Part shown: positions 10,846 through 22,981 of the stretch, in pieces
How the letters are laid out: the number at the start of each line of letters is the position of its first letter
How positions within the stretch are numbered: the first letter of the stretch is position 1
Notes under the pieces: generated by a model
The model's database searches: none
Told to the model about the DNA's origin: nothing
What the model saw: the letters and a program-made list of their open reading frames with translations, nothing else
Origin: Agrypnia vestita
Lineage: Eukaryota > Arthropoda > Insecta > Trichoptera > Phryganeidae
Direction: 5' to 3'
NCBI GenBank assembly: GCA_016648135.1
Contig: JADDOH010000462.1
Span: 62,001 to 126,000 of the forward strand
Length of the DNA: 64,000 bases
Translations under genes and position numbers: made by a program

Positions 10846-11709
10846 ATATCAAGATGTTTTGAATACTAGCTTAGGTACGGAATTTTTTTTTTGTTAACTA
10901 ATCTGTGGATTTGGTGTCATTTGTGTGTTAAGGTAGGTTTTGTCATCTTAAGTGCAAGTCAATCTGTAAGGATGTTAAATACGTCGTAGTTAGGACGTAG
11001 AACGGGATGTACCTTCTATTGTTTGTACTAACAGCCCGTAGTACATTAACGCCAAGTTAAATTTCCTAAATAGAATACAATAAACTCTATCTATGTACTA
11101 TCTATCTACATAATTTGAAAAAATGCAAAACATATATGTTAGTTTAGAGGGTAAAAATATTAAAAAATTAAGATCAATGTTTTATTATTTTTTTTATTTA
11201 TTTAAATTGAAGCTTACAACACATGAAAATATGTTTTACAAAAAAAATAAACAGTTGAAAAATATCTGCTCCATACATCTATTATTAACATAAAATAATA
11301 AAAAATATCTATAAAATTACTCAAATGTCTCAATGGTGATGTGTATATGTGTGTGTGTGTGCGCGTTGTTTTTAGTATACGAATTAATTATTTCGAATTT
11401 TTTATTATGGGTCTGTGAATAAGACTACTCCAAGAGAAGTCTCATATTTCAAGGATAGGTTTGTGTTTCAACTGATAAATTAATTTTTTTTGCGGCCTCA
11501 GTTTTATTTTTTTGGGTCGAAAAAGGGTCGTATGTCATGGAAGGGCGGATTGGTACATTGAAATCAATACATGATAATAAATCAGGACAATTCACATTAT
11601 TATTTATTATATTATTATGAAGAAATTTGATATCTAATTTGTTGGATTTGTTTCTGTTTATTACTAATAATTAATACACAATAATTTTTATTTATAAAAA
11701 GAAAACTTT
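10846..11709. other. Intergenic; short TG microsatellite
   Basis: Contains gtgtgtgtgtgtgcgcg near 11346-11366. Otherwise AT-rich and unrecognised. Confidence 0.4.
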
Positions 11710-11880
11710 ATATTCAAGAACACATTCATATTTGTGAAGTTGTAATTTTTCAGAACAAAGTTCTGTGAAAATTTTAAAACTAAATTAATTAATCAATTAG
11801 AAAGACATCGGGAAAGAAATTTTTCGTGGATTAGATTTTTCTGTACATCTTTCTAATTGATTAATTAATTTGGTTTTAAT
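11710..11880. repeat. Inverted pair of SINE-like element T ends
   Basis: The left arm (tattcaagaacacattc, then cagaacaaagttctg, then taattaatcaattagaaag) is the reverse complement of the 3' region of the tRNA-carrying elements at 21186-21700. The right arm (11848-11877, ctttctaattgattaatta) is the same block in direct orientation. The two copies form a foldback. Confidence 0.6.
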
Positions 11881-13017
11881 AAGAAACAACTTTATTTAAA
11901 ACCACGCTTTGTTACTAACGGCACTTCCAGTTTTAATTTTAGTATACATTGTATTCTCTTGAAGTATGTTTATTATTCAAGAAATAGTGGTTTTGAACAA
12001 AGTTATGTATTAATAATAATATTAGTTTAAAGTTATTTTGCCATCATTGGCATATTTAAATGATTGATTACTTTTTTCCCAGCTTATTATTTCAGCGCTT
12101 TATTAAAAACATGCGGAAAACGCTCCAGATACTTCAGGAAGACATATTTTAGTTGTTAATTTAAAAAATAGCACACTTTGTACAAGTCTTTTTGATTAAT
12201 GTGATGACGACCGGTTTCGAGGTCACTGTACACTATCTAATCTGTCAGGACATACACTAATCTGTGAAATAAATCTGCGAAGGAGAACATGGCTGTCCGA
12301 CGGGGCGTGACCGTAGACGTGGTGGAAGGAGGTGGACAGGAAGACATTGAAATGTGGAGTATATTAGATATGGAAGGCACAGTGGTATTTAAACAGGTGG
12401 AATTAAAATTTATAGACATGGTTTAAATTTGTATTGTCACAAGATGCTAGAGGTAAAAGGAACTGCACATTATCTAGTATATCAAAACACTATGGACATT
12501 TTAGAATAAACTAGAAATCGGTAGATATGCGACTCTATATTCACGAAAATTCCAGAAGTTGAGAAAATTATTAATGCAAGAGGTGTCAGTGTTATTCAGT
12601 GCGGATTCCAAGGCCAACGCTGTGCATCATACGAAAAGTGGCAATGCCGAATGTTTTGATCATGGTTAACATGTATTACACGATTTTATTTTTATTTATT
12701 TTCCGTTTATAGATTATAATCTTATTGATAATCAAATACATAAATAATATGATAAATAGAGCCTTTGGCCAACCACAACAAACCATACTTTTACACAGGA
12801 GTAACCACATATCGCACCATGAGTATTTTAATGTAATTATTTAAAAAGTACAGTTTCGAGATGTCAGCATTTGAAATCAGAAATTTCACAAATAAAAGAT
12901 ATAAAATAAATATTTTTGCATTATTTCTTATTGTTTTTACTTCAAACACTAATGGATTAATATATTTTTTAAATTTTGGGATGCTGCAATAATGATTTAA
13001 GATTAATGCTGTAATGT
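11881..13017. other. Mostly unrecognised
   Basis: Near 12209-12250 there is accggtttcgagg followed by ctgtcagg on the minus strand, a damaged hammerhead-like string. No gene is supported. Confidence 0.35.
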
Positions 13018-13215
13018 TTATGGTGCCATCTCCTATCGGAGGTCAGAGATCATTGTGGAGATGCGGCGTTTTCTTCCGCTTCTTTTACCATTTATTTTCC
13101 CCTGGATGATGAATTTGTTTAGACTATATTTTGATCCTATCATAACATGTCCGAGATACTTATGATTTTTTGTCTTGATAAACACTCTTCTATAGAAAAT
13201 ATTTTCCAAATGCAT
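13018..13215 (-). pseudogene. Non-LTR (RTE-like) RT C-terminal relic
   Basis: The minus-strand ORF contains KTKNHKYLGHVM, FIIQGKINGKRSGRKRRIS and the final SDLR. This matches the C-terminal YLGHxxR...IIQGKIxGKRGxGRRRxSWLxxLR pattern of RTE-type endonuclease/reverse-transcriptase proteins. Only the last about 60 residues remain, with no 5' part recognised. Confidence 0.6.
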
Positions 13216-15174
13216 AAACTCATCTAAATGTTACATAGCCTTACATTCCTCCATTCCGAATTATTTTTGATTCCTTGAAATTCACAATAAGGTCATTTTC
13301 TTTCCATACACCATATACCTATCCTGCTTAATAAACATTGAAAGTCTTCTATGCGATGCTATTTTCAATTTACTTAACATTATTTGTTATTTTTGATATG
13401 TCAAATACAATGTTATTAATATATAGTGTAAAGGTTTTTTTTCAGTTTAATTTTGCAGAACCTTCAGTAGACTGAATATGACAAGTGGAAAAAGTTATTT
13501 AGCTGTAATAAAATATTATAATTTCGTGGAAAGCAGTGTACCCATACAAGAAACATATATTATACGCGGAAATATTTAATTTTTTATTTATTTATAAAAT
13601 CCTTGTTGTACAATTTAGTTTATACATGATCATAATAATGTATATCATTTTATTTACAATATTACTTATCTAAATACACATATTTTAATTATGTCTTGTG
13701 GATTGCTACTACTCAACTAGGCGTAGCCTGTGCTAGAGTAGCTAATTGTACACGTGTTATTTGTTATAGTTTGTCAATACTAATGTAGGACAAGTTAGTA
13801 GAAGTTGTATAATGAATATATTGGTGGGCGGAAGAAAAAAAAAATATTCGTGAAAAAAAGTGTGTAGTATATGTAGAAAGAATATGAATCTAGTAAAAAA
13901 CAAAGTATGAAGTAGTATAAATCTAGTAAAACAAACAGAGTAAGAAGAATAAATATGTTGAGATATATTCATTAACAGTTGAGCCCAAATATCAGGACAA
14001 ATGTAATTGACAACATTTTAATAAATTAGTAATATTTTAATAAATATAGCACTTCTCGGTCTTTTTCCATACGCCAGAGGACTTTAACATTCGTCACTCT
14101 ATCCGCCCAGGCAACACCACATCTCAAAAGCCATAATTTTGCATTTAAATCAATCAAATTTAAGGTTTTCATCCTAACTCATTTAAATTCACATTTTATT
14201 TGAGTAACTTCGATAAAGGAATAAAAAAACCGAAAATGCTGATTAAAACTGCATTATTAATTTTAAAAAATTATTTGACTTAATAAACTAAAGTACTTAT
14301 GGTGCGATATATGTATCGCTAGGTAGGAATTCAAGTAGAAAGTTGTGTGTGAGAATGTATATGTATGTATGTGCATGCAAGAATAGTGTTAATTAAATGG
14401 TCAAAACTTAAACAAAAGATATAGATAATAATGATACACCTATATAGTGTATAATAAATTTTTATGACTACCTACAAATATTTTTAATGCATTCAGCGAT
14501 ATAGACTTACATTCAGTTAATGATTTTTTTTTAAATAAAAATATTATCATCATTAGTCCTAATTAATTATTAAGCAGTTTCTCTTTTCTTCTTGTAGCAC
14601 TGTTTTTTCTGGAACAATTTTTGTTTTTCATACTTTCACATTCGATAATCGTGAAGTGCGTGCTAGTTATTTTAATCCTTTATTTTTTTATGTTTTTTTG
14701 TAGGAATTAGGTATTAAGTACGATAATTCACTTTTAATTTAGTGTGAGAATATATTTATTATTTATTAATTGTTTCAAGTAGGTATAGATCTTAAGATAA
14801 AAACTTAACGTTACAATATTTAAATATAAATATTATGTTTTGTAAATATGGATTAAGCCCGCAGTTCTTTAGAATAAATGAATTCTAATAAGATTGGTTA
14901 TATATATATATATATGGATACCTTAAATATAGATATGCATATTGCGAGAGCTGGCCGAAGACACTTGTAATTGGAATAGTTGGTTGAGTTTCAAATAATA
15001 GCATATTCAGAAATTCAAATTTTTCAAGAACACTCTACTGGATTTTATCCCCAGGGGACATCATTAATCAAGGTAGGCTCGTAGGCTCGTAGAGGCGGAG
15101 CTATATTTTTATATGGTAAAGTAAGTATTAAAAAACTCCAATCAAAATATGGATATCTTATTATAAATAGTGTC
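13216..15174. other. Long unrecognised stretch
   Basis: AT-rich with microsatellites: atgtatgtatg near 14356 and a TA run at about 14897-14915. The ORF at 13757-13972 is low complexity. No gene supported. Confidence 0.4.
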
Positions 15175-15424
15175 ATCTGTATTGGATTATGGAAATGAAA
15201 ATATAACTCACATCGAAACAAGGTGTGCAAGTTAAAATACATGCCACATCCAAAAATTTGATAGATGTGGTAGTCTATCATGAATGTTACATTGTGTAAA
15301 GAGATCACTTAAGCCATCCTTATGATAAGTCGTAATCCCTATAAACACCCAAGAAGACTTTCAATCAACCCATATAAAAATAAAAATATAGCTACGTCTC
15401 TACGAGAGATCTATAGTACATCTT
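15175..15424 (+). repeat. RepX, with upstream block related to the 117-bp satellite
   Basis: The RepX signature (gaatgttacattgtgtaaag, atcacttaagcc) is preceded by aaaatataactcac, cgaaacaag and gtgcaagttaaaatac, which match the satellite monomer at 55944-57691. This gives a single-copy relative of the monomer. Confidence 0.6.
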
Positions 15425-15430
15425 CATTAA

Positions 15431-16189
15431 GGCGATCGTCTAGCAGAATGAGCAAATTTCACCATTTTTTCTCATATCTTCTCTTTCGTTTTTTATCACA
15501 TTTTTGTAGGAACATATCTAATTTAAAAAATTTATTCATCAGGTTACATATATTTTAAATACGAATATCTTATTAAAATGTCATAAACTATATTAAATAA
15601 TTGATTAATAAATTACCAAACTTTCGATGTTTTAAAAATGAATAAAATTGCTCCACTTTGTGGGCCTTTTATGACTGAACGGCGTGTGAGATGTCTTTTT
15701 TATTCAATAATATTACAAAGTTAACGATTATCTCAAATTTGTTACAGTTATAGAAAAATCTGTTAATACGTTTACATGCAATTTATGTTTTAAAAAATAC
15801 TGTTTTTAATTTAAAAAACAGTATTTTTTAAAACATAAATTGCATATAAACGTATTAACAGATTTTTCTATAATTGTAATAAATTTAAGATAATCGTTAA
15901 CTTTGTAATATTATTGAATAAAAAAGACATCTCACACGCCGTTCAGTCATAAAAGGCCCACAAAGTGGAGCAATTTTCTTCATTTTTAAAACATCGAAGG
16001 TTTGGTAATTTATTAATCAATTATTTAATTTAGTTTATGACATTTTAATAAAATATTCGTATTTAAAATATATGTAACCTGATGAATAAATTTTAAAATG
16101 AGATATTTTCATACAAAAATGTAATAAAAAACGCAAGAGAAGATATGAGAAAAAATGGTGAAATTTGCTCATTCTGCTAGACGATCGCC
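15431..16189. mobile_element. TTAA-flanked palindromic element, copy 2
   Basis: Same ends (GGCGATCGTCTAGC...) and TTAA flanks (15427-15430, 16190-16193) as 4381-5489. It is shorter because the inner part of both arms is missing. The arms meet at about 15811 with almost no loop. No ORF of its own; the ORF track lines here are arm sequence. Confidence 0.75.
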
Positions 16190-16286
16190 TTAATAATGTA
16201 TTATTTTTGATGTAGTTTGTACCCAAAATTCTGCTAGTACCTATCTCATTTAAATAAAACATGGATGAGGCATAAAAATATAAGAA

Positions 16287-16372
16287 GTAGCTTGTTGATT
16301 TAGCGCTTCAGATTCTCGCCTATTGATCCAGCAATCGGTGCTTCGAGTCCCATTCCAGGATACTAACAAATT
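16287..16372 (+). mobile_element. SINE S head
   Basis: tRNA-like head gtagcttgttgatttagcg, ctcgcctattgatc and tgcttcgagtcccattcc. Same family as 26474, 47800(-) and 57839. Confidence 0.5.
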
Positions 16373-17099
16373 ATTTCTATTTTTTTAGAACAAGCGTATA
16401 GTTTAATTCGAAAATAATAATAATGTACAAAAATGCAAGAGTACGGCTATTGTATTTACAATATTAAATAAAATATATAGGTACTATTTAAACAGAAATT
16501 AAAGAAAATTTAAATATTTCGCGTGTCTCCGTTCAAATTATTATGAAAAAATTAGACAACCTTATGGGCGAAATAATGGTAAGAAAAACTACTTTTTGAA
16601 TTTTCAAAAGTTTTTTGATATAATATAACCTAACAATAAATAATCATAATGTGATATTAAACTAAATTATAACACGACATTTTATGACAATTATAGCTTT
16701 TGTAGAAAAGAAACATCATGTGATACGTAAAAGTCCTCGATGTTATTGAGTTTTGCGAATATATTTCATGGTAAGTACAAATTTGTTGTAAATATTTCAC
16801 ACAAATTACGCAAATGACAAATCATTCTCCCAAATAAAAAAGTGAGCTGCCACTTTGACTCCCATATTTCTCATAAGATTTCAATAAAACATTTAGATAA
16901 ACTGATCAAGTACATATCTCGGCGAGATAAGTCAACCAAAAAGTCAATAAAAAATGGTGGCTGTTTATAATTAAAATTTTTGACTTCGTAAGTAATTGGA
17001 TCTAGACAAAAAGTATAAAACATAATAAATACACTTAATTATTAAAAAAGATAAATTATAGAAGTATTACAGGGATGCAAATATTTATACGCGAAATTT
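16373..17099. other. Nothing recognised
   Basis: AT-rich. Confidence 0.4.
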
Positions 17100-17225
17100 A
17101 AACGGAAATCAGTATAGTGTGGCTCAGGGCTTATAACCTGTATGTGCTGGCTTAAGTGATTACTATACAACGTTCACCAATTCTACCGTAAGAACATCCT
17201 CACATTAACAAATTTTTGTAAAAGT
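17100..17225 (-). repeat. RepX, reverse copy
   Basis: Contains ggcttaagtgattact, caacgttcaccaattctacc and gtaagaacatcctcacatta, the complement of the RepX signature. Confidence 0.65.
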
Positions 17226-17344
17226 TGTATATATTTTCTAAATCCGTTTCTTTCATATATTCGAATGGATTATGCTAGACACTTTATGGTACTTTACTAT
17301 GAAAATAATACGTAGATTACTCAGCTGGTTATGATACCATTTTT

Positions 17345-17465
17345 TTTAAATGTTGCATTGTGTAAAGTGATCATTTAAGCCCTGAGCTACCCTATAAAGA
17401 CTTCTATACACGTTTCCCATGTAAATTGCTTTGTCTCTGTGAGACTTCCATAATTTATCAAAGTT
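17345..17465 (+). repeat. RepX copy
   Basis: Contains gttgcattgtgtaaagtg, atcatttaagcc and tttgtctctgtgagac. With 17100-17225 it forms an inverted pair around about 120 bp. Confidence 0.65.
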
Positions 17466-18239
17466 AATAATTATCTCTCCGTGGAAAAAATCAGTAATTG
17501 TGTTCACAGAACATATATATACAAATACTATTAAAAACATACATTATCTTTATGTTAGAACATTGTCAGAAAAGATTAAATTTAACTACATCTAACCGCA
17601 ATTACGTAAATGCTATAAACATTAGAAATAAATTTATTACGCAGCTCGGAGATGTTGTAATTTTCATTAAATACGGAATTAAAAGAGCTAAGGTTTGAAG
17701 ATGTCTTACTAATAAGTAGACACGTCCTACGTTTATGAGCCTTATCTAGGAGCGTTACGTTATTTTATCACCCCTGTACGTCTCTACGTGCAGACTCGAC
17801 GTAAATAAATATACGGTAACGTTTTAAAGAGTTTCACCCCCATTGTAATATTCAATACCCGGGCGGGTTGTTTCCAAACCGCTTTCGCTCCGAGGGCGGC
17901 TCTCGGGTGAAGAAAACACCGGTTATTACCGATAATAAATTAACTACCATAATCACAACCGAAATTGGCCGACCTTTGGAGAATTTCTGTCGCTCGCTGA
18001 GGGCTCGGTATGACTCTGTGAGAATGTAAGTGAATTGTATTAGCAGCCTTGTCCCACCCTCCGGCGGGTAATCACCCCTAGTCACGAAACCTCCCCCGGC
18101 TGCCGTAACACCTCGAGGCGCTGCTTGGGCTGAACTTCACTCCCTGGTGTTACGTACGACTATTCCTCGCGACTGTGCGAAATGCAGCTGGAAGAATGCG
18201 AGTATTGATGGACACCACCAGTCATTACGAAACAAAAAT
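17466..18239. other. Intergenic with GC-rich patch 17820-18180
   Basis: A unique-looking GC-rich patch (cccgggcgggttg, cctccggcgggtaatc). No recognisable protein. Candidate conserved non-coding DNA. Confidence 0.35.
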
Positions 18240-18369
18240 CCGCTGTTTAAACAAGAATTCTGAAAAGTTTGTCGATCGCAATAACACAGTTTTACATTAA
18301 GTTACACTATTTCGCAATATGTCACTCGTAAATGGCAATAACACTTTATATGTCGCTCATAGAACATTC

Positions 18370-18822
18370 AACTGCTCAGCATCACTACACATTCAGAGGT
18401 GTGAAATGGTTCAATGAATTGCCTGTTGAATTGAGGTCTGAGTATAATTATGAGGCATTTAAAAAAAACGTGAAAAAATACCTTAATAAATAATTAAATT
18501 TTTATTTTATTGCATATGTACCTATTACTTACTTAATATTATAGATTACTTACTTACTATACTTATTGCTTACTTATTATTATATATATATGTACCTATT
18601 ATTTAATAATTATAACTAAATTGTCTATACATATAAAATGATGAATATGTACATTTTATTATTTTATTATCTGTAAATGTAAAATGTAAAGATACTCCTC
18701 TTCTACACACGAGTCTACGTCACTCATGTAGAAGAGAAAAATCCAACATATGTAACTAACTCTATCTTGTAAAAAAAAAAAATATATATTTGAAAAAAAA
18801 TTTAAAATAAAAAAAAAAAAAA
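18370..18822 (+). mobile_element. Non-LTR retrotransposon 3' end nested in LTR
   Basis: Near 18390-18492 the plus strand encodes FRGVKWFNELPVELRSEY and FKKNVKKYLNK-stop, the C-terminal pattern of CR1/jockey-group reverse transcriptases (GVKxWNxLPxELR...FKKxLKKYL). UTR and a long A-rich tail follow. ATTC precedes (18366-18369) and follows (18823-18826) the insert, and the LTR reads through when it is removed, supporting a 4-bp duplication. Confidence 0.65.
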
Positions 18823-18834
18823 ATTCTCGCACAT

Positions 18835-19150
18835 AGTACTTACTTACTTACTTACCATCACGCCGTTTCCCCGTGGGGGGTAGGCAGAGAGGATAGAATG
18901 CCATACTCTTCTGTCCTGACATAAAACTTTCGCCTCATCCACATTCATACATCTTCGCATGGAAGCTCGACGGCTGTTGAGGCTTGTAACGGGACCATCT
19001 TCCAGTATCTGGTTAATTTGGTCATGCCACGTCTTCCGCGGTCGCCTTCTCTTTCTGGCGCCGTCAACACTTGCATTATATATCTTTCTTACCACTCTTT
19101 CCTCATTCATTCGCTTAACATGCCCAAACAATCTGAGCGACCCTGTTTTA
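18835..19150 (-). pseudogene. RTE-like non-LTR C-terminus, 5'-truncated
   Basis: Minus-strand ORF: FGHVKRMNEERVVRKIYNAS, KRRRPRKTWHDQINQIL, MRRCMNVDEAKVLCQDRR and HSILSAYPPRGNG. This is the conserved tail of an RTE-type endonuclease-reverse transcriptase. The sense 3' end is a (GTAA)n-type simple repeat (ttacttacttac at 18838-18855 on the plus strand), as RTE elements often show. 5'-truncated; other copies at 59343-59663, 39783-39985 and 9914-10225. Confidence 0.7.
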
Positions 19151-19725
19151 ATTCTATGAATTATGCTAAGATCAGCTAAGAATGCTAAGAACTTTACATT
19201 TATTCCTAATGTATTTATTCTTTAGTCTATCATAAATGGATTTGCCACAAACATGTCTAAGGGATCTCATCTCCACTGAATTCAGTCTACTTTCGTTTAT
19301 CGAAAGTATTTATCGCATTTATTTATTTTGCCACTTAGGTAAGTACTCGCCCGATTATTTGACTCGATGTCTTTCGCACCGCTATTCCACGATCGGGCAC
19401 CCCGGCCGTCGTCCCGTGCTTACTTTGTACTGATCGAACTGTCAAAACACGACTCTCTCGCCGCGGCGTAGTCGCGGTATTTGTACTCAAACGCTGGTTT
19501 TATCGAACTCTGGAAAATATTCTTTTCCTTTCTAGTGTAAGGAGAAGGTTTCCGTCGCTTCAAGGTTGTTTCAGGCATTTTCCGAATATTGTAGATATCT
19601 CTACTCTATTTTAGATCTGTTTTAGATCCTTCGATAGTGTTGTGACATATTACAAGGGATTGGAACAGACGAAGACTTTAAATGAAGTACAGTGCTATTC
19701 CATCTATTTTTTCTATTTCGTAACA

Positions 19726-20374
19726 ATATTGTCACGAAGTCCTAAAAACGAGGAGAACTGCGTATAACCAGTGAACCCTAATGGGTCCTCATTTATTGTA
19801 GAATTGACTTTTGTGATTGAGTTTGGCCTCTTTTGACTGCTTATTCTATATTATTATTTACTTGACTGCTTATTCTATACATTGTATTATTAATTAAGAT
19901 TTTTGATATATTGGATAAATAGTATATTACATTTCTCATTGCTTATTAAATTAGATTAAACTACCTGTATGATTGTAAGTGGTTATCCCTCACCGCACAC
20001 AAGAATCATAATTCTTTTTGGTGAGGTATAAACATAAAAAAGATTGAATTGTAAACATTTTATAGGTACCATTGTAATAAAATATTATACATGCTATCAA
20101 TTAAAGAAATAAATAAAAAAACCTTTGGTTTACGAAACACTTTTTAGAATAAATTGAAAATACCTGAAAACTGATTGAATAATTGAAACTGATCGAGAAA
20201 ACATAATTATTCAAAACTGTGTCGCAGCTGGAGCAAGAGAACAGTGTTGATTATAACAGAAAAAAGCTCACGGATACGAGCGAATAGATAGCGAACTGTG
20301 ATTCGAGCAAACATAGGCAATTAGCGAATAAATAGTACCCGTGTGTGCTTTCAAAATGATTTATGTGAATGCGT
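19726..20374. other. Nothing recognised
   Basis: Starts with tgtcacgaag directly after the LTR end plus ATAT, which looks like a second LTR start but does not continue as one. Confidence 0.35.
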
Positions 20375-20510
20375 TTACGGTGGAATTGTTGAACGTTGCA
20401 TTATGTAAAGTGATTACTTAAGCCTGCTTATACAGGTCATAAGCCGTGGGTCATCCTAAAAAGACTTCCATATACGTTTCCCATATAAATAGATTCATAT
20501 CTATGAGACG
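20375..20510 (+). repeat. RepX copy
   Basis: Contains ggtggaattgttgaacgttg, attacttaagcc and gacttccatatacg. Confidence 0.65.
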
Positions 20511-21185
20511 TCAATAATTTATTTTTATTAATTTTTTTCCCTCCCCATTTTGTTTTATTTTTTTAAATTTAAATCAATTAAATTTATTTGCTGTTATTAA
20601 CTTTGATATTGTATAATACGTAATAAATAAAAAGCAATATATGAAGGATTGAATAACAAGAATTTACAAGGTTTCATGAGGCGCTTGAGTGATTTTCTTT
20701 CACAAACATAAAAACACTGCCTTTACGAATTCAAATACATATATTTTTCTCTAGTACGATATGCTTCAAAGGGTGCTTGTAAAGGCTATTCAAAGGGAAA
20801 AAAATACCTTACTTCTACACCTTAATTCTTGTTGATTTGGTCTTGCGAATTAAACGCCCCTAAAAGAATTTTGGCTGAAGTTGAAAATTGGGTAGATTTT
20901 TCGATTTTTGCAAGGGCAGTTTTCCCGGTATTGTTCAGAATCCTGATATCCTAAATGAAATATAATTAATTTGGACGCAAGTATTAAAAATTTCTATTTA
21001 CTTATGTTAAAATTGTTAAAATGGTCAGTGAATAAAGGCTTTATTATTATTATTATTATTATAATAAAATTTTTTTAGAGATTTTCGAGATTTATTTTGA
21101 TATATCAATCACTTTAAAGATAGACAAGAGAGAAACATAATTAAGTCATCAATTTTAAGATTTTATGAACGCTTGTTTTAAAATG
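20511..21185. other. Nothing recognised
   Basis: AT-rich; a short (att)n run near 21040-21060. Confidence 0.4.
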
Positions 21186-21364
21186 GAATATGGAGGAGAT
21201 CCGTGGTTCGAATCCCGGTAGCAGCCAAAATTTTTTTCGTGTTTTTGATTTTTCTAATTAATTAATTATTTAATTTGGTTTTAAATTTCACAGAACTTTG
21301 TTCTGAAAAAATTGCAGCTACATAATAAGAATGTGTTCTTGAATATAATATATGTATGTTGTAT
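21186..21364 (+). mobile_element. tRNA-carrying SINE-like element T, truncated at 5' end
   Basis: Starts inside the tRNA-like module (B box GGTTCGAATCC near 21194) and continues with the T body: tttctaattaattaatta, hairpin cagaactttgttctg, and aagaatgtgttcttgaatat. It lies in tandem with the next copy. Confidence 0.6.
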
Positions 21365-21700
21365 CAAATGTGTCCAAAAATAAAAATGAATTAAACGGTT
21401 AATTTTGGCGTCCCCTAGCGGCAGTTACGCAAAGTAATTTGTGCCTACCGTAACAGAAAAAGTGGATTGCTCTAAAAATTGACAATATATGTAAATCAAT
21501 TAATAAATGAGACTTACAGATAAGGTCGATATATTCACGGAAATGTACAAGGCCGCTATAGCGTAATTGGATAATGCGCCTGTCCAGGATAGGAGGAGAT
21601 CCATGGTTTGAATCCCGGTAGCAACCAAATATTTTTTGGTCGATTTGATTTTTCTGTATGTCTTTCTAATTGATTAATTAATTTGGATTAGAATAAAATG
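21365..21700 (+). mobile_element. tRNA-carrying SINE-like element T
   Basis: A head block (tgtgtccaaaaataaaaatg, gttaattttggcgtcccc, gtggattgctct, ggtcgatatattcacggaaa) comes first. A tRNA-like module follows at 21551-21627 (A box TAGCGTAATTGG, B box-like GGTTTGAATCC), then tttttctgtatgtctttcta. Head and tail are shared with 38580-38950(-) and 55271-55615, but the tRNA modules differ. The pol III module sits in the middle, unlike ordinary SINEs. Confidence 0.65.
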
Positions 21701-22189
21701 TTTCAAACTCATTACAATTTTCAATAATTTTAATATAGTTTGTGTTTAATACGCTTATTCATCAGATTTTCGTAAATGGCATGTATTCTTGGGTTAGATT
21801 AGGTTTGCTTAGGTTACAGGTCGATTTTTGCCACGTGGCACTTCAAGGAGGTAATCTATGCTATCCTGAAAAAAATAAACGAGACGTAGGCATACGTCGT
21901 TATTCGGTGTTTGTCGTACTCAAATAAGAAGATTTGTATATTTTCACGTATCTCTCGCAAAGTAAATGCCTTTATTTGCGAAGTCCGGTAAGTGAAGTAA
22001 AGAAAGTCCTTCACTGATACATCATGATGGAAGAGCAAGGGGTCCATTTGTGACCCGGTACTCTGGTTGCCAACAGATAAGGCTAAGGAAAGGCGAAGTC
22101 CGGTTTCTCCGGTCTCACCTGACAGCTGGGCTCTGGCGCAAACGTAACCTCACAATTCTCACGATTCGACTAAAATTACATCAAATAAG
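21701..22189. other. Nothing recognised
   Basis: Moderately GC-rich around 22040-22150, no recognisable protein. Confidence 0.35.
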
Positions 22190-22318
22190 TACTAATTACT
22201 CCCATAAGCTCGAGCTTTGGCTCATATTATGGGTAGTATAATGTCTGTAAAAATGTTATAATATAGAATCAATTCATTACAAAAAATACATGTATCTACT
22301 GTATAAAAAATAAAATAA
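22190..22318 (+). mobile_element. Non-LTR retrotransposon 3' UTR, 5'-truncated
   Basis: Near-identical to the complement of 60480-60590, where it follows an RT C-terminus. Contains the hairpin CCCATAA...TTATGGG enclosing gctcgagc, then gtataatgtctgtaaaaatg and an A-rich end. Confidence 0.65.
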
Positions 22319-22981
22319 TGCTGTATTTAAAGCTTATAGAAAAAATATTATTTAACATTCTCTCATTAATTTCTACTCCCACAGCGTCCTGATGTAAAAT
22401 TATGGCAAAATTGTCATTGTCACGTTGGCCCATAAAGAAGAAAAATATTATTGGACTCTATTTATATGCGACGTTTGATGGATAACCGGCATGTATTTCC
22501 TACTCCCTCTGACCACACCACCGACGTATACTTACTTCTAGTTTATTTCTTATTTTTATTTTTGTCTATTAAGTGTTGGGATAAAGATCTGACATCCCAA
22601 TATTGCTATTTTCGGAATAGCACAGATTCACGATACACGTCATTGTAGAATACCTCCTATTCATAAAGTGTGCGTGAACGATATCTATGCGAGAAAGAGA
22701 CAACGTTATATAACCGATTCACGCTAGGCAGTAATGAAACAACGCACTTGACCTATATATGGCCTGTGTATACCGTGTGCAGCGTGTTGTCGTTTTACAT
22801 CGAATGTAAATTTGACTTATTGATAATAATAATTATTTTTGACCCATTTTTAAAACGTGATGAAATTTCTTGGTGGTTATTCCGTTCAATTTTATCTAAA
22901 AATTATTTTCTTCAACTACTAGTTTCAGCTGACGAAGGACATTCACAGAGTCATCATTATTATTTTACAGATGTGATAAAT
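22319..22981. other. Nothing recognised
   Basis: The 106-residue ORF at 22670-22990 has no recognisable domain. Confidence 0.35.

Larger units (their letters stand above)
18240..19725 (-). mobile_element. LTR family L, copy c, carrying two nested insertions
   Basis: LTR pieces flank two foreign blocks: tcgcaataacac...tgtcactcgtaa (18270-18340), tctcgcacatagt (18824-18836), and 19290-19725 (ccccggccgtcg, gatcgaactgtcaaaac, and an atttcgtaaca end). The inserts are the jockey-like 3' end at 18370-18822 and the RTE-like fragment at 18835-19150. The left LTR terminus is not clear. Confidence 0.55.

Noticed and set aside
12205..12250. Hammerhead-like words accggtttcga and ctgtcagg on the minus strand
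   Set aside because: GAAA and ACCGGT are present but CTGANGA is broken and neither stem I nor stem II pairs.
19730..19760. Second LTR start (tgtcacgaag) directly after an LTR end
   Set aside because: Sequence does not continue with family L; the match is limited to the first ten bases.
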